NCBI GenBank assembly: GCA_964624475.1 | Contig: CAZUYC010000083.1 | Location: 62,001 to 126,000, forward strand | Origin: CAZUYC01 sp964624475 | GTDB lineage: Bacteria > Myxococcota_A > UBA9160 > SMWR01 | Direction: 5' to 3' | Length of the DNA: 64,000 bases | In this document: positions 61,965 to 64,000 of the stretch, one piece after another | How the letters are laid out: the number at the start of each line of letters is the position of its first letter | Position numbering within the stretch: the stretch's first letter is position 1 | Made by a program: the position numbers and the translations under genes | Notes under the pieces: generated by a model | What the model saw: the letters and a program-made list of their open reading frames with translations, nothing else | Told to the model about the DNA's origin: nothing | The model's database searches: none

Positions 61965-62951
61965 ATGCGGACTGACCGCGTGTCCGGCGGCTCCGACGGC
62001 GGCCCTGCGGGCTCGCCGCGCACGCTGCGGGTGCTCTCGCACCTGCCGCGCGCATCCGTCGAGCAGCTCGCGGGACCCCTCGCGGACGTCGAGATCGTCG
62101 AGGTCCCGCGCGAGGGCGAGCCGCCGCCCGACGTGCGGGGCGAGGTGCTGCTGACCTTCGCGTGGGGGAGCCCCAACCTGGCGCTCCTCGCGCGCCGCGG
62201 CGTGCGCTGGATCCACACCATCGGGACGGGCGTCGACCGCTTCCCGCTCGACGCGGTCGGCGATCGGATCCTCACCTGCTCGCGCGGCGCCTCCGCGATC
62301 CCGATCGCCGAGTGGACGCTCGCGATGCTGCTGGCCTTCGAGAAGCGCCTTCCGGAGAGCTGGATCGAGCGGCCTCCGGAGCGCTGGAACCAGGCGGAGC
62401 TCGGCGGGCTCGCCGGGAAGACGCTCGGCCTCGTGGGCCTCGGCGGGATCGGAACCGCGGTGGCGCGCCGCGCGCTCGGCTTCGAGATGCGCGTGCGCGC
62501 CCTGCGCCGGGGCGGCGGACCGAGCTCGCTTCCGGGGGTCGAGCTGGCGTCCGACCTCGCGGACTTGCTGGGCTCCGCCGATCACCTGGTGATCGCGGCC
62601 TCGGCGACGCCCGAGACACGCCACCTGATCGGGCGCGACTCCCTGGCGAACGTGCGGTCCGGCATGCACCTCGTGAACGTCTCGCGCGGCTCGCTCGTCG
62701 ACCAGGACGCATTGAGGCTCGCCCTCGACGCGGGGCGCGTCGCGCGCGCCTCGCTCGACGTCTGCGATCCCGAGCCGCTCCCCGCGGGCCACTGGCTCTA
62801 CTCGCACCCGCGCGTGCGCCTCTCGCCGCACATCTCGTGGAGCGCACCGGGCGCCCTCGAGCGGCTCTTCGCGACCTTCGCCGAGAACCTGCGCCGTTTC
62901 CGCGAAGGCCGGCCGCTCGAGGGCCGGGTCGACCTGGAGCGCGGCTACTGA
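61965..62951 (+). CDS. D-isomer-specific 2-hydroxyacid dehydrogenase
   Basis: A 328-residue NAD-dependent enzyme. GLVGLGGIGTAVARRAL binds NAD; the catalytic Arg lies in NVSRGSLVD, Glu in CDPEPLPAG and His in LSPHISW. It reduces a 2-keto acid or oxidises a D-2-hydroxy acid. ATG at 61965 is 14 bases after the DUF3604 stop; the upstream open frame is antisense noise from that gene. Confidence 0.88.
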   Translation: MRTDRVSGGSDGGPAGSPRTLRVLSHLPRASVEQLAGPLADVEIVEVPREGEPPPDVRGEVLLTFAWGSPNLALLARRGVRWIHTIGTGVDRFPLDAVGDRILTCSRGASAIPIAEWTLAMLLAFEKRLPESWIERPPERWNQAELGGLAGKTLGLVGLGGIGTAVARRALGFEMRVRALRRGGGPSSLPGVELASDLADLLGSADHLVIAASATPETRHLIGRDSLANVRSGMHLVNVSRGSLVDQDALRLALDAGRVARASLDVCDPEPLPAGHWLYSHPRVRLSPHISWSAPGALERLFATFAENLRRFREGRPLEGRVDLERGY

Positions 62952-63079
62952 TGCAGGGCGCGCTCGGGCGCCTCGCGCGCGGGTGGCCCGACGACCTGCG
63001 CGGGCAGCCTCGGCGACGGTGCAGGGCGGTGGTGCGTTTCCGGGCGGCCGGCTGTTCGAGCCGTGGGCGGTAGCGGGGA

Positions 63080-63670
63080 ATGGATCTTCCCTTCAAGGTG
63101 TGTCCCCAGTGTGGTGTGGAGCACGTGCACACCGCGCAGGTCTGCGGCGATTGCGGGGTTGCTCTCGAGGTCTCGGATGCTCGGCAACCCGCGGCGAGCC
63201 CGCTCCCGCCGGCCGCGGAGCTCCAAAAGATTGCGGCCGGCGGCCCCTGGGAGATGGAGCGGCTCGCACTGGAGCTCCAGCGTGCCGGCATCTCCTGCCG
63301 CATCGATGGCGTCGCCCCGAGCTCGCCGAGCGATCGTTCCGCGTCTCACACCTCCCAGCGCGGCGCCGCGAGCTCCGGGGCTCGCCTCGCCCTCTACGTC
63401 CTTCCGGCAGAGGCCGCGCCCGCGGAGCGCGTTCTCCGGGAGGCGATGTTCCCAGAGGAAGCCGATGCAGTCGAGTCTTCCGCGCCCGGCGTTGAGCTCG
63501 ACGCCTGCCCCGCTTGTGAGGCGACGATTGCGGAGGGCGCCACGGCCTGCACCGACTGCGGCCTCGAGTTCGTCGCGGTCGACGATCTCTGCGCCCGTTG
63601 CGGGGCCGTCCTGCTGGCCAGTCACGCGGTCTGTCCCGCCTGCGGCGCAGGGACCCGACGCGACGGCTGA
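63080..63670 (+). CDS. Double zinc-ribbon protein
   Basis: A 196-residue cytoplasmic protein. Two Cys clusters are clear: CPQCG...CGDCG at the N-terminus and CPACE...CTDCG...CARCG...CPACG at the C-terminus, each fit to bind zinc. The middle (ELQKIAAGGPWEMERLALE, ALYVLPAEAAPAERVL) resembles a DUF2007-like signal-transducer domain. Function unknown. Confidence 0.78.
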   Translation: MDLPFKVCPQCGVEHVHTAQVCGDCGVALEVSDARQPAASPLPPAAELQKIAAGGPWEMERLALELQRAGISCRIDGVAPSSPSDRSASHTSQRGAASSGARLALYVLPAEAAPAERVLREAMFPEEADAVESSAPGVELDACPACEATIAEGATACTDCGLEFVAVDDLCARCGAVLLASHAVCPACGAGTRRDG

Positions 63671-63692
63671 AGAGGCCAGAGGGAGGTCCATC

Positions 63693-64000
63693 ATGCAGGA
63701 GCCGCGAATCTGGTACGTGAACGTCTTCGTCAGCGATCTCGGGCGGGCGATCGAGTTCTACGGCTCGACCTTGGGTCTTGCGCTGCGCCACGCGGATCGC
63801 GAACACGGCTATGCGTCGTTCGACGCGGGTCCGGTCGGCCTCGGCCTCGCCCAGGTTCGAGCCGATTCCGCCGAAGCACCGGGCCTCGTCGGCCGGCATA
63901 CCGGCGTCGGGCTCGGTGTCGCCGATCTCGCGAAGGCCTACGAAGAGCTCCGGCGTCGCGGCGTGCGCTTCACGATGCCCCCGCAGAAGCAACCCTGGGG
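63693..64000 (+). CDS. VOC family (glyoxalase-like) protein, cut by the window edge
   Basis: An open frame from ATG 63693, with GGGAGG just upstream, runs to the right edge. The 102 residues seen start WYVNVFVSDLGRAIEFYGS, the first beta-alpha-beta unit of the vicinal-oxygen-chelate fold, and end in ELRRRGVRFTMPP of the second. Metal residues cannot be judged because the C-terminus is missing. Confidence 0.85.
   Translation, partial: MQEPRIWYVNVFVSDLGRAIEFYGSTLGLALRHADREHGYASFDAGPVGLGLAQVRADSAEAPGLVGRHTGVGLGVADLAKAYEELRRRGVRFTMPPQKQPW

Overview
This window is very GC-rich and densely coded. GTG or TTG starts and 1-4 base stop/start overlaps are frequent. It looks like the chromosome of an environmental, probably uncultivated bacterium of the former deltaproteobacterial assemblage (Myxococcota- or Binatota-like). 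The reasons are many acyl-CoA dehydrogenases, CaiB/BaiF CoA-transferases, an F420-type luciferase-like oxidoreductase, DUF3604 and DUF6351 proteins and a TMTC-like TPR membrane protein. This placement is inference. No rRNA, tRNA or CRISPR array was seen.

Layout. 1-9.2 kb: a di-haem cytochrome cut by the left edge, a tandem CaiB/BaiF CoA-transferase, a TetR-P450 pair with a likely operator, and a minus-strand operon of a BKACE-type enzyme with two acyl-CoA dehydrogenases. 9.3-18.3 kb: a SYLF lipid-binding protein, two small exported proteins, an ankyrin lipoprotein coupled to a GT-C membrane protein, an SDR and a DUF6351 esterase-like protein. 18.4-28.9 kb: the metabolic core, an AMP-dependent acyl-CoA ligase divergent from ipdA-ipdB-ipdC-echA20-fadE31-like ACAD-ACAD-fadA6-ACAD-SDR. 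This matches the KstR2-type set known to degrade the last two steroid rings (HIP, the C and D rings). A fadE30-like ACAD coupled to ipdF lies at 43.4-45.3 kb on the other strand, next to a dienoyl-CoA-reductase-like SDR and two more crotonases. The FMN reductase at 29 kb follows the core.

29.6-35.1 kb is a small accessory or defence region: hicBA, a phosphoribosyltransferase remnant (RecQ C-terminus or ShosT-like) broken by an in-frame stop, a coupled DprA-like gene, and an HsdR with no HsdM or HsdS in the window. 35.4-43.4 kb: RtcB, a transglutaminase-like cysteine peptidase lipoprotein, an LLM oxidoreductase, a C-X3-C secreted protein, a MacAB-like trio whose ATPase has lost several consensus residues, and the TMTC-like protein. 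48-64 kb: Dps, a PaaI-type thioesterase, a 1,379-residue membrane protein with a metallophosphoesterase, an EthD-like protein, a carboxyltransferase, TetR, DUF3604, a 2-hydroxyacid dehydrogenase, a zinc-ribbon protein and a VOC protein cut by the right edge.

A GC-rich repeat family sits at four intergenic sites (8.26, 26.9, 49.4 and 58.7 kb) and in one case encodes the end of a gene. Many coordinates of starts were chosen from ribosome-binding sites and overlaps rather than the longest reading frame. Family assignments rest on motifs and remembered homologues; no database search was run.
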